Positions 43,534 through 52,270 of a stretch of DNA of 64,000 bases are shown one piece after another. The notes under the pieces were generated by a model. That model saw only the letters and a list, made by a program, of their open reading frames with translations, ran no database searches and had not been told where the DNA came from. The DNA is from Chitinivibrionales bacterium. GTDB taxonomy: Bacteria; Fibrobacterota; Chitinivibrionia; Chitinivibrionales; WJKA01. Every line of letters begins with the position of its first letter. Position 1 is the stretch's first letter. The stretch spans positions 47,496 through 111,495 of the forward strand of contig WJLW01000127.1 of the NCBI GenBank assembly GCA_014728295.1, written 5' to 3'. The translations under genes and the position numbers were made by a program.

Positions 43534-45570
43534 TCAGTCCAGTCCCGTGGTGTTTTTTCCGTCCATGATTACCAGTCCCTTGAAAAATTCGCCTGCCGTT
43601 CCCGCTGCTTTGAACGGTCGTGGTCCTTTAGCCGCACCGACGTAATAGCCGACCTGATAGACGATATCCCCCTTGTGTGCACTTTTGGACTCCACTCGCA
43701 CGGCCAGCATGTCCAGACGGCAGTTTTCCCAGTATGCCGGAGCATTGCGCTTGCCGCCCGGCAGGTAGATAAGGCCTTTGGTGCGTCCCCATAAGAACTG
43801 GAAGAGCAGATGGTTTTCTATCCCGGCCCAGAATGACGGACAACTGATCTCGCGGTACTGTTTTTCCTGCGCCACAAAAACCTCCCTGAGCGACCCGCTG
43901 TGAAAATGCAAGCTGTTGCCGGTCCAGTAATCGTTGACAAGATAGATTGGTGAAAGGTATTGTTCGTTAAAAAACAGTTCCTGTTCAGCGGTAATCTGGT
44001 CGAAAACAACCAGACCCTCGTCACCCCAGGTGATTGCCCGGATATCACGCTTCAATTTTGGTTCATTTCCGGCGTCGTAGTAGATGATGCGCCCGAAAGT
44101 GTCAAAGCCGTCTTTTTGCGTCCTGTCATGATGGAATGCCACTTCCCATTTTTTGATGGGCGTCCTGGTTGAGGGAATACCCAACAGACCGGCTTTGAAC
44201 GGTGCTATCAATTCCGGTTGAGAGTGAATGCCCAGGCCCAGAATGGGGTGATTGCCGATTGCTTTCCAGGCAACGCTGCGGGTTGTGCGCGTGTTTCGGC
44301 GATAGCACAATTCAACGTAATTGTATATATCACGGGTATCCGTTACCTTATCGATTTGTGCCAGTGAAAACAGACGGTGCTGGCTCTCGACAGGAACAAC
44401 TGCCAGCATTGCCAGCTCAAATCCTGCCTGACTTTGAAAGAACAGCTCCCAGCCTTCCCGCGCTTGATCGAAGCCCAGTACCCATTGCCCTGAGGCGTGT
44501 TTCTGCCCGGTGATGACTTCGTCCATCCATTCCAGCAGTTTGGCAGTCATACGCTGTGCCCGCGGGTCGCAGTTCCAGATGCCCCAGGCAAGCGCAAACG
44601 GCCTGGGGATGAAAATCGGCAAATCCTGCCCTCCCGGCTCGTATATCATGCCATTGGGGAGGCAGAATTTGAGCAAAATATCGAATGTTTGTTGATGGTG
44701 TTTTTTCAGCAAAAACTCCGGCGGCCGATTACCGTGAAATGAATACGCCGTAGCGGCCATGACTATCCAACTGCTGTAAGACATCACGAGGGGATGAAAA
44801 AAACCGTGATTTTCCGCCGTCATGTCGGGAAACAGGGTCTGCGTGGTTATCTGCCCGGAGACGGACTTGCCGTAGTAATCCGAATGGTCCGCCTTGTCAT
44901 GAATTGACGTGGCGATATTGAGCGCCCAGATTTTAAGCGATGTTTCCCACTTGGAGATATGGGGATGCCCGGGAAGCATATTGATCGCCCAGGCCAGAAT
45001 AAGCGCATCCTGCGCATTTTCCTCTAATTTGGTGTCCACTTCGCATCCACTGGGCGGGAGAATGTCGATAAAGCGATCCGCCTCAAAGGCGACGATGCCG
45101 CAAATGTTGTCGTAGAGGTCCTGAGGAATATGCGCTTTCACCATATGCCCGCACAGCCCCAGAAGGCCGGCCCACAGGCTGCTCCGCCAGTTTTCGCCCC
45201 AACGCTTACGCTCCAGAAAAACAGGCACATCCAGCTCGCCGATCAGATGAGTTCGGCACATCCAGCGGATGCCTTTGACCAGCATATCGATGCACTCCTG
45301 CACGGGAACGAATTCTTGCAGCACATCCTGCTTGTTTTTGTAGAAATATGCTGCGAGTACGCATAGGACGTGCACGTGGGGCCGCACTACATATTCTATC
45401 ACCGGTGATGAAGATGCAACGGCTTTCATGCTGAAATAGGATGGGTCGGTAGTGCCAAACAAGCCGCACTCACCTTCCTGCTCCTGCCAGGCTTTGAGAT
45501 AATAGGGAATGCTGAAATTGAGAAGCTGGTAGATTTTGTCTGTTTCTAGCTTTTCATTAAAGTGGATCAT
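43534..45570 (-). CDS. Large (alpha/alpha)-toroid protein, polysaccharide lyase-like
   Basis: A 678-residue protein without an evident signal peptide. The first 380 residues are helical with many paired hydrophobic helices (NAQDALILAWAINMLPG, AENHGFFHPLVMSYS), in the manner of alginate/heparinase-type toroid domains. The last 270 residues read as beta-rich (VVFDQITAEQELFFNEQYLS, LLFQFLWGRTKG), as in heparinase II/III beta-sandwich domains. Catalytic residues were not assigned: AENHGFFH resembles the active-site Asn-His region. Cytoplasmic location would be odd for a lyase, so a role in glycan turnover or a non-enzymatic role remains open. Confidence 0.5.
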   Translation of the reverse strand: MIHFNEKLETDKIYQLLNFSIPYYLKAWQEQEGECGLFGTTDPSYFSMKAVASSSPVIEYVVRPHVHVLCVLAAYFYKNKQDVLQEFVPVQECIDMLVKGIRWMCRTHLIGELDVPVFLERKRWGENWRSSLWAGLLGLCGHMVKAHIPQDLYDNICGIVAFEADRFIDILPPSGCEVDTKLEENAQDALILAWAINMLPGHPHISKWETSLKIWALNIATSIHDKADHSDYYGKSVSGQITTQTLFPDMTAENHGFFHPLVMSYSSWIVMAATAYSFHGNRPPEFLLKKHHQQTFDILLKFCLPNGMIYEPGGQDLPIFIPRPFALAWGIWNCDPRAQRMTAKLLEWMDEVITGQKHASGQWVLGFDQAREGWELFFQSQAGFELAMLAVVPVESQHRLFSLAQIDKVTDTRDIYNYVELCYRRNTRTTRSVAWKAIGNHPILGLGIHSQPELIAPFKAGLLGIPSTRTPIKKWEVAFHHDRTQKDGFDTFGRIIYYDAGNEPKLKRDIRAITWGDEGLVVFDQITAEQELFFNEQYLSPIYLVNDYWTGNSLHFHSGSLREVFVAQEKQYREISCPSFWAGIENHLLFQFLWGRTKGLIYLPGGKRNAPAYWENCRLDMLAVRVESKSAHKGDIVYQVGYYVGAAKGPRPFKAAGTAGEFFKGLVIMDGKNTTGLD

Positions 45571-45584
45571 GTGGATGCTGTTGG

Positions 45585-45815
45585 CTAAGTATCGAATGGC
45601 CGTTCCATAGGGAAAACAGAGAGAACTCCCTGCGGTACGGCTTTTTTACATTTATGAGCAAATTCACGGGCGGTGTTCGAATCGTAGAGCATGAGAAATC
45701 GTTCACCGAAAAACCGCGGCAAACGATCGCCTTTGAGCCATTGAATGTGCTTGTCAACCTGGTTGCGAAGAAAATATTCCTCTTCGCCGGTGTAACCGAT
45801 ACCGATATAAGCCAT
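45585..45815 (-). CDS. Small unknown protein, perhaps the remnant of a longer gene
   Basis: A 76-residue frame starting AYIGIGYTGEEEYFL and ending PMERPFDT, with CAGGT five bases before the ATG and only 14 bases before the toroid-like gene. Its composition looks protein-like. An overlapping frame (45557-45934) reads MDFDPARNS upstream and continues into the same region in another frame, so a single-base change may have split a gene of about 120 residues. No family recognised. Confidence 0.4.
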   Translation of the reverse strand: MAYIGIGYTGEEEYFLRNQVDKHIQWLKGDRLPRFFGERFLMLYDSNTAREFAHKCKKAVPQGVLSVFPMERPFDT

Positions 45816-45944
45816 GGATACCTGAATGCGTGAATCGTGTGACAGGAATTTCGGGCCGGATCAAAATCCATTTGCTCACTATACAAATTAATTAATAATT
45901 GCAGCCGGTAAAAGGGCTTGAGGTAGATGGGCATGCCGGAGAGG

Positions 45945-46517
45945 TTAATTTGTCTTCTGCGACGCCTCTATTTTAAATGCATTCTCTTCAAAAGCACGTT
46001 CGGTTCCAAAAATGGGAATCCTGTTGTCGAGATGGTAGCTGGCAATTGCCGGTTCGATTCCGGGTGATGGGTCCAGCAGCGCGGCATACTTGCCCTTGGC
46101 GGCAAAATCCTGTGCAAACTTCTCCAGGCTTGTTGCAGCACACTCATCCAATTCATTCACCTCCGTCAGCTTCAATGCCGCAGCTTTCCACGGTGATTCC
46201 AGTATTTTAGCAAGCTCCTGGTTCAGGATGTCCCCGGTTTCTTGCGTCAACCTGCCGGTTACGTCATAGATCGCATAGCGGCTTTTAGAGTACATGTAAA
46301 ATTCCAACGCAATCTGCTCTTCTTGGCGGCCGGCAGATTCAGCCTTCGAGTTGGCGTCCTTGCTTTTCTTTACAGTATAGCGAGATACAATGCTCAGCAC
46401 GGTTTCCAGGGGCAATTTCAGCGCGGTGGCGATCAATGCAGGTTCAACATCCCGCTTAATTAAGCGGTATATGCGATGATACATCTCCTGCGACAGTTGT
46501 GGAGCGCTTCCTGACAT
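45945..46517 (-). CDS. STAS-domain protein with N-terminal HTH-like segment
   Basis: A 190-residue cytoplasmic protein. Residues 1-50 form a short helix-turn-helix-like region (VEPALIATALKLPLETVLSIV). Residues about 80-180 resemble a STAS domain (YDVTGRLTQETGDIL, KLTEVNELDECAATSLEKFA) of the anti-sigma-factor antagonist class; the usual phosphorylatable Ser is replaced by a DECAATS sequence, so phospho-regulation is uncertain. It has a near-consensus promoter 48 bases upstream. Confidence 0.65.
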   Translation of the reverse strand: MSGSAPQLSQEMYHRIYRLIKRDVEPALIATALKLPLETVLSIVSRYTVKKSKDANSKAESAGRQEEQIALEFYMYSKSRYAIYDVTGRLTQETGDILNQELAKILESPWKAAALKLTEVNELDECAATSLEKFAQDFAAKGKYAALLDPSPGIEPAIASYHLDNRIPIFGTERAFEENAFKIEASQKTN

Positions 46518-46564
46518 AGTGTATTAATCCCTGGCGGAAAAAGCGATTCTGGATTACCTTCCAA

Positions 46565-46593
46565 ATGATAACCTATATGTCCGAACCTGTCAA
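46565..46593 (-). promoter_or_regulatory. Near-consensus sigma-70 promoter for the STAS gene
   Basis: On the minus strand TTGACA (46593-46588) and TATCAT (46570-46565) are 17 bases apart. The STAS gene starts at 46517. Confidence 0.7.
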
Positions 46594-46639
46594 TACAGCA
46601 ACGGCGCGCAATAAACCGAGCCGTGCAGAGCGGGATTGC

Positions 46640-46669
46640 TTGTCGAGTGCTCCAGAAGATATGTATTTT
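46640..46669 (+). promoter_or_regulatory. Weak promoter candidate for the tRNA
   Basis: TTGTCG at 46640-46645 and TATTTT at 46664-46669 with an 18-base spacer, ending 17 bases before the tRNA. Alternative pairings exist. Confidence 0.3.
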
Positions 46670-46686
46670 AACCTGACCGGTTAGCT

Positions 46687-46759
46687 GGGGCTGTAGCTCA
46701 GTTGGGAGAGCGTGGCGTTCGCAATGCCAAGGTCAGGGGTTCGACCCCCCTCAGCTCCA
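46687..46759 (+). tRNA. tRNA-Ala (anticodon CGC)
   Basis: A 73-base cloverleaf: acceptor GGGGCTG/CAGCTCC, D stem GCTC/GAGC, anticodon stem TGGCG/TGCCA with loop TTCGCAA giving anticodon CGC (reads GCG, Ala), a five-base variable loop, and T arm AGGGG-TTCGACC-CCCCT. The discriminator is A at 46759 and CCA is not encoded. A terminator follows. Confidence 0.95.
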
Positions 46760-46776
46760 CTTTACAACCAATCGGC

Positions 46777-46807
46777 GGGCCCTTGCCGGAAGGTGAAGGG
46801 CCCTTTT
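46777..46807 (+). terminator. Rho-independent terminator after the tRNA
   Basis: GGGCCCTT (46777-46784) and AAGGGCCC (46796-46803) form an eight-base-pair stem followed by TTTT (46804-46807). Confidence 0.8.
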
Positions 46808-46854
46808 CATATAGTCAGCGGTAAATATATCCCTGGTAAGATCGTATTTCTTGC

Positions 46855-49014
46855 ATGAAGAACAATCATTGTCTGCGCGTGGGTGCACTTGTGCTCGTTC
46901 TCGGTGCATTTCTCCCCGCCGCCTCATTTCAAAGATTCAAAAATTTTGCGCCGCCTATCTCGGTAAATGACATTCTGTTCAGTGGCAATATGGTCTGGGC
47001 GGCAACGTCAGGCGGCCTTTTCAAGCTGGATCCTGTCAAGCAAACCGGCACCCTGGAATCCAATCCGTCAAAGCTCCCCGATCTGGAAATCACCGCACTT
47101 GCCGAAGATGAAAAAGGAAATATCTGGATCGGATCCCGGCGCGGATATCTTATCAAAAAGCAACCGAACGACGCGTATGTCATCAACTCATCTTACTTTG
47201 CGTTTCAATGGGAAATCACCCACATTCTGCCGTATGGGAACAATCTGATCATAGCTTCCGACAAAGGTTGCAGCATTTTCGATCCGGATAAAATGGTTGC
47301 TCTCAAAAATGCCGAGAAAATCGGATCGTTTAAATCAGCCACGGTTTATACTTCGGCAGTTCTGCACGACACACTGTATCTCGGCTGCAAAGAAGGTATG
47401 GCCTGGCTTGACATTGGCGACAATCGCCTGGAAACGGCCAATTTCTACGATCAGCAGATCTGGACCACCAGATCCGCCCCCGAGCCGATAAAGACGCTCC
47501 TCGTGCGCAATAATGCAGTCAATGGATTTAATCGTCCGGCGGATTATTTTAAAAATGAGTTGACGTATGCGGATTCAACCGAAGTGAGTTATGGCCGGAC
47601 TCGATCGCTCAATCTGCCCGGTATAGTCACCTTTGTCAAGAGCGACGGAAAGGGCACCTGCTGGATCGGCACGCAGACCGATTATTTTTTTGCCTGGGAT
47701 GGAGAAGAAAACCCGATTCAGTATAAAATCAAAGGCATGACCTTTGCCAATGCTTCCAACATTTCACTTAGCAGTAGAGGGGAAGTATGGCTGAGCTCAA
47801 ATGTCAGTAGCCCGCCGTTCTGGTATCAGGGCGTTTTGCAATATGACGGCGACTCGGAATGGACTTTGCATAATTCAAGCGCTGAGGGCATGGGAAAGCT
47901 TGGAGGCGGCGCTGTTGTCGGGCTTCTGGCCGACATCTACGGCGACGTCTGGGTTGGAACTACCGAAACGAACGTCAAGCGATATAATCGCGAGAGCGAT
48001 CGCTGGTATCGCTATTTTGTTTCGGGAAGGAGCGGCTATTCTGGTTTCCGGCGGTTTAAGGACGACGAAGACAACAGTTGGGGCAAAGCGGATGCCTTCT
48101 GCAATGATTCGTCCGGCTATTTGTGGATAGGAAGCTGGGAGCATTACAGCGGCTGCCTTATTTGCGTCAAAGGTGATGCGCTTGATCCCGGCGATGGTGA
48201 CTACAGGCGCTACTATCCGCAAAGCTCACCGCATTTCGTCCTGAATGTCAATGCGCTGGGCGCCTCGCCAGACGGTGCAATTGTTGCCGGCGGGGCAGGC
48301 GGAGAAATACTCATTGCCAGACATGACGGAACCCCGCTTGACGGGGGAGTGGAAACCGAGAATTTTTACCGCGATTTTATAACCGTTCCCGACGTGACAT
48401 TTACTCGGTCAAACGCATATTTTGCAACCGGCAAAGGGCTGGCTGTATACTCTTTCGAGCAAAAACAACTTTCCATTGATTCTTCGGTAACTACCGGCAT
48501 CACCAGCGTTGAAGCAGAATCGAACAATGTCATCTGGATTGGAACCAACAACGACGGATTGATCCGCTACGATGTGGCCAAGAATGAGCAGGATTCGAAA
48601 ACAACGGTTGACGAAACCGCTGGGCTGATTTCAAATCAGATAAACGACATGGCTCTTGACAAGGTAAACGGACACCTGTGGATTGCAGCTACCGAAGGCG
48701 TCTCACGATATGACCTTGCGCAAACCGGCGCTTCGATCGGCACGCACGAGAAGGTACGTGTCTATCCAAATCCTTTCTCGTTCTCGAATCCTAACCACCG
48801 CGAAGTTTTCTTTAAAAGATTGCCTGCCAACACTTCTCTGGCCGTATACGACCTGGGAGGGGCGCTTGTGGCAGAGGTCGAACCATCGATTAAAGCCGAC
48901 AGGGAGTGGACCTTCGGCTGGTCTCCCGATCGAAGAATAATGCCCGGCACCTACTTTTACGTTGCCCAGTCCGAAACCGACAATTCCGCCGGCAAAATTA
49001 TCATAAATCCCTGA
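46855..49014 (+). CDS. Secreted beta-propeller protein with type IX-like sorting domain
   Basis: A 719-residue protein with a signal peptide (VGALVLVLGAFLPAASF). The body has repeated two-component-regulator propeller (Reg_prop) blades, seen as recurring GNIWIGS, GTCWIGT, GDVWVGT, GYLWIGS, NVIWIGT and GHLWIAA units. The last 85 residues (VRVYPNPFSF to GKIIINP) match the FlgD-like or type IX secretion sorting domain. It is therefore probably exported and anchored on the surface or released, perhaps binding a ligand through the propeller. No kinase domain is attached, unlike hybrid sensors with the same propeller. Confidence 0.85.
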   Translation: MKNNHCLRVGALVLVLGAFLPAASFQRFKNFAPPISVNDILFSGNMVWAATSGGLFKLDPVKQTGTLESNPSKLPDLEITALAEDEKGNIWIGSRRGYLIKKQPNDAYVINSSYFAFQWEITHILPYGNNLIIASDKGCSIFDPDKMVALKNAEKIGSFKSATVYTSAVLHDTLYLGCKEGMAWLDIGDNRLETANFYDQQIWTTRSAPEPIKTLLVRNNAVNGFNRPADYFKNELTYADSTEVSYGRTRSLNLPGIVTFVKSDGKGTCWIGTQTDYFFAWDGEENPIQYKIKGMTFANASNISLSSRGEVWLSSNVSSPPFWYQGVLQYDGDSEWTLHNSSAEGMGKLGGGAVVGLLADIYGDVWVGTTETNVKRYNRESDRWYRYFVSGRSGYSGFRRFKDDEDNSWGKADAFCNDSSGYLWIGSWEHYSGCLICVKGDALDPGDGDYRRYYPQSSPHFVLNVNALGASPDGAIVAGGAGGEILIARHDGTPLDGGVETENFYRDFITVPDVTFTRSNAYFATGKGLAVYSFEQKQLSIDSSVTTGITSVEAESNNVIWIGTNNDGLIRYDVAKNEQDSKTTVDETAGLISNQINDMALDKVNGHLWIAATEGVSRYDLAQTGASIGTHEKVRVYPNPFSFSNPNHREVFFKRLPANTSLAVYDLGGALVAEVEPSIKADREWTFGWSPDRRIMPGTYFYVAQSETDNSAGKIIINP

Positions 49015-49031
49015 ACCTTTCGGCCCGGTGT

Positions 49032-50216
49032 ATGAACTACGTGCCTTCGCACAAGCGCAGATCCCGATTTCTGGTTTTCGGCAGTCCGCTCGTTACCGAA
49101 AAAGAAATTGTGGCGGTAGAAAACGTCATGCGCTCGTGCTGGCTGGGAACCGGACCGCGTGTCGAGCAGTTCGAGCAGGCATTCCGGGATTATATCGGAT
49201 GTAAACATGCCATTGCGCTGAATTCGTGCACCGCGTCCCTGCACCTGGCAATGCTGGCTTCCGGCGTCGGGCCGGGAGATGAAGTAATAACCACTCCACT
49301 TACCTTTTGCGCCACAGCAAATGCGATTATTCACACCGGCGCCAGACCGGTTTTTGTCGATGTCGATGCTGACACGCAAAATATCGATCCGCAACGCATC
49401 GAAGCTGCGATATCCCCAAAGACAAAAGCACTTCTCCCGGTGCATTTTGCCGGACGTCCCTGTGATATGGACGCGCTCGGCGCGCTTGCGCACAAGCATA
49501 GGCTGCTGCTGATCGAAGATGCCGCGCACGCTGTTGAAGCCGTATACAAAGGACGCAGAATCGGTACCGTCGGCGATATGACCTGCTTTAGTTTTTACGT
49601 AACCAAAAACCTCTTTACGGGAGAGGGCGGCATGGTTACAACGGACGATGAAGATCTGGCGGCTCGCATCAAAATGTACGGCTTGCATGGTATGACAAAA
49701 GACGCCTGGGCCCGCTATTCGGATGAGGGCTTCAAGCACTATCAGGTTGTTTTTCCCGGCTATAAATACAATATGATGGATCTGCAGGCGGCCATGGGAT
49801 TGGAACAATTGCCCGTGCTGGAAGCCTACCGGCAGCGGCGGTGTGAAATCTGGGATTTCTATACGCAGGAGTTTGCAGGTTTACCTGTGCAAACGCCTTG
49901 CACTCCCCAAACCGATACCGTGCACGCCCGTCATCTCTACACCATCCTGCTGGATTTAAATGCGCTGTCCCGCACGCGTGATGAATTCATGGATGCGCTC
50001 TGTGCAGAGAATATCGGCACGGGCGTTCATTATATTTCGCTGCACCTGCATCCTTACTATGCCCGGGAATTTAATCTTGCTGCATCCGATTTCCCCAATG
50101 CCTCACATATTTCACAACGGACGCTCTCGTTGCCGCTCAGTGCAAAGTTGACGGATGAGGATTGCGAAGACGTTGTACGGGCCGTTAAGCGGGTTGCTGC
50201 ATACTGCGCAAAATAG
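49032..50216 (+). CDS. DegT/DnrJ/EryC1 family aminotransferase
   Basis: About 394 residues from the ATG at 49032; the frame is open back to 48906 but would overlap the propeller gene. Blocks: NSCTASLHLAM, VFVDVDADTQNID, IEDAAHAVEA and FSFYVTKNLFTGEGG, with Lys192 as the predicted Schiff-base lysine. It aminates a keto nucleotide sugar of the UDP or dTDP type. It is followed at 24 bases by a GT2 gene, and starts the second polysaccharide locus. Confidence 0.9.
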   Translation: MNYVPSHKRRSRFLVFGSPLVTEKEIVAVENVMRSCWLGTGPRVEQFEQAFRDYIGCKHAIALNSCTASLHLAMLASGVGPGDEVITTPLTFCATANAIIHTGARPVFVDVDADTQNIDPQRIEAAISPKTKALLPVHFAGRPCDMDALGALAHKHRLLLIEDAAHAVEAVYKGRRIGTVGDMTCFSFYVTKNLFTGEGGMVTTDDEDLAARIKMYGLHGMTKDAWARYSDEGFKHYQVVFPGYKYNMMDLQAAMGLEQLPVLEAYRQRRCEIWDFYTQEFAGLPVQTPCTPQTDTVHARHLYTILLDLNALSRTRDEFMDALCAENIGTGVHYISLHLHPYYAREFNLAASDFPNASHISQRTLSLPLSAKLTDEDCEDVVRAVKRVAAYCAK

Positions 50217-50239
50217 TTCGCTATTGTGTATTTTAAGCC

Positions 50240-51037
50240 ATGCCTGCAATCAGTGTTATCATCCCGACTCATAACAGGCTGGAGCTTTTCAAGCAAGCGC
50301 TTTCCAGTGCCGAGCATCAGTCGTGCAAGCCCCGCGAGATTGTCGTTGTTGTCGACGGTTCCACCGACGGGACTGTCGAATACGTAAACAATCTTGCATC
50401 GAATACTTTGCGTGTACTGGTTAATTCAGAAAACAGGGGCGGGGCGCACAGCCGCAACCAGGGAGCAAAGATCACTCAGGGCGACTGGCTGGCATTTCTG
50501 GATGATGACGATGTGTGGCATGCCGACAAGCTGGAAAAGCAAGCTGCAATTATCAATGACGCACCGGCGGCCCTCTGTTACTCTGGCGCAACCGTAATTA
50601 CCAGGAAAGGGTGCAGGAAACGGCACTCATTCTATGCGCCGAAATATGGCGACCAGTATAAATCGATCATGTTTGATAATTTTATCGGCACCACCTCATC
50701 AGTTATCATCAAGAAGAAAGTATTCGATGCCTGCGGTGGATTTGATCCCGAATTAAGCGCGTTGCAGGATTATGATTTGTATATTCGGGTACTCAAAGAC
50801 TACAATTCGGTGTGGACCGATGAATCGCTTGTAGATTACCGCGTTGTGGCTGAAAACAAAAACGTTTCCTGCAGTAAAACCAGCTTTGATCAGGCAAAAG
50901 CATGTCTTATCCGCAAATACAAAGCCTCACCCTATATCGGTTTGCTGAAAAGAAGTTTGCGACTGATTGAGGCGAAAAAAGTGATGAAATCATCGCATTA
51001 TTTTCTTCAGTACGCGCGAAGCCTGATCTGGAAGTAG
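50240..51037 (+). CDS. Family 2 glycosyltransferase
   Basis: A 265-residue GT2 transferase beginning ISVIIPTHNRLELFKQAL, with VVVDGSTDGT and FLDDDDVWHADKL as nucleotide and metal motifs. It resembles the GT2 gene at 2850 in both motifs and length, though the rest differs. It lies nine bases before the GT4 gene. Confidence 0.87.
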   Translation: MPAISVIIPTHNRLELFKQALSSAEHQSCKPREIVVVVDGSTDGTVEYVNNLASNTLRVLVNSENRGGAHSRNQGAKITQGDWLAFLDDDDVWHADKLEKQAAIINDAPAALCYSGATVITRKGCRKRHSFYAPKYGDQYKSIMFDNFIGTTSSVIIKKKVFDACGGFDPELSALQDYDLYIRVLKDYNSVWTDESLVDYRVVAENKNVSCSKTSFDQAKACLIRKYKASPYIGLLKRSLRLIEAKKVMKSSHYFLQYARSLIWK

Positions 51038-51045
51038 CTTCTCTT

Positions 51046-52188
51046 ATGGGTAAACTGCGTGTTGCGCACATTATGCATTCCTATCTGCCGATGACGCAGA
51101 ACTGGATATATAATCAACTGGCGCATAATCGCGCGTGCAAACCGTATGTGCTGTGCCAGACGCTTGAAAATGTGAAACATTTCCCGCTTGATAATGTGCA
51201 CCCAGTTTACACTCAAACGAGTTTGCGATCACATATCGCGCTGCAATGCGCCAGAGTAACCGCCCGCTACTTCTCCTCCCACCACAAACGACAATTGCAG
51301 CAAATACGTCCCGATATTCTGCATGCCCACTTTGCATTCGAAGCCTGGCGCAATTTCGAGGCGATTCGGCACGCAGGCCGGCCGCTGGTGATTTCCTTTT
51401 ACGGCAACGACGTTACCAAGCTCTGGCGCCGCAGGGTCTGGAAGCGGCGATACTCAAAACTCTTTGAGTACGCCGCAGCAATCATGGTCGAGGGGTCGCA
51501 TATGGGAGCGTGCATTGCGTCTATGGGATGCCCGCCACAAAAGATACGGGTTATAAAAATCGGCATTGATCTGGCCAGGATCCGGCAAAAAGTTGCTGTG
51601 GCGGATAATGTGCCCGTCCGTATCCTGTTTGTCGGCCTGTCACGCGAAAAAAAAGGCCCGGCATATGCCGCAGAAACATTTTGCTGTGCAGCTCGTCAAT
51701 GCCCGAATCTGGAATTGCATATTATTGGAGATGGATCGAACCGGCCGCTTGTCGAATCCATTTTCGAACGAAACGCAATACAATCGCAGGTTACGATGCA
51801 TGGCTCTGTGACGGTGGATAAGTATTACGAACTGCTCGGCAGCATGGATTTGTGCTTAACGCCGAGTGTTACCGCAAAGGACGGCGATACCGAAGGGGGC
51901 GCTCCGGTAACGGCAATCGAGGCGCTTGCCTGTGGCGTTCCCGTTGTCGGCTCAACGCATTGTGATATCCCCAATGTTGTTACGCACGGCAAAACCGGGT
52001 TGCTGTGTGATGAAAAAGACGTCGAATCGCTGGCGCACAATTTGTTGACGCTTGCTACGAATACAATGATGCGCTCTACATTTGCGAAAGCGGGAAAACA
52101 GTACGCACAGCAGGAGCATGACATTCGTGTGCAAACTCAGAAAATTGCGGATCTATATACGTCATTACGTGATAATCAAAATTATTAG
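51046..52188 (+). CDS. Family 4 glycosyltransferase (WcaL/colanic-acid-type)
   Basis: A 380-residue GT-B enzyme. The N-terminal AHIMHSYLPMTQNWIYNQL and the ISFYGNDVTKLWRR segment are as in colanic acid WcaL-like and Wbu-type transferases; the C-terminal VRILFVGLSREKKGP and EGGAPVTAIEALACGVPVVG form the nucleotide-sugar site with the EX7E pattern. It probably adds a sugar to the repeat unit in the cytoplasm. Confidence 0.87.
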   Translation: MGKLRVAHIMHSYLPMTQNWIYNQLAHNRACKPYVLCQTLENVKHFPLDNVHPVYTQTSLRSHIALQCARVTARYFSSHHKRQLQQIRPDILHAHFAFEAWRNFEAIRHAGRPLVISFYGNDVTKLWRRRVWKRRYSKLFEYAAAIMVEGSHMGACIASMGCPPQKIRVIKIGIDLARIRQKVAVADNVPVRILFVGLSREKKGPAYAAETFCCAARQCPNLELHIIGDGSNRPLVESIFERNAIQSQVTMHGSVTVDKYYELLGSMDLCLTPSVTAKDGDTEGGAPVTAIEALACGVPVVGSTHCDIPNVVTHGKTGLLCDEKDVESLAHNLLTLATNTMMRSTFAKAGKQYAQQEHDIRVQTQKIADLYTSLRDNQNY

Positions 52189-52270
52189 TCGCATGTGTCA
52201 TTTCCTTCGTTCGACTGTCTGGAAAACAGGGCCCGTAGCCTGAATTTGCAAATAGAATCGTAGTTAACGC

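Noticed and set aside
48906..49031. Long start of the DegT gene at 49 kb
   Set aside because: It lies inside the sorting domain of the propeller gene; the ATG at 49032 begins right after that gene's stop.
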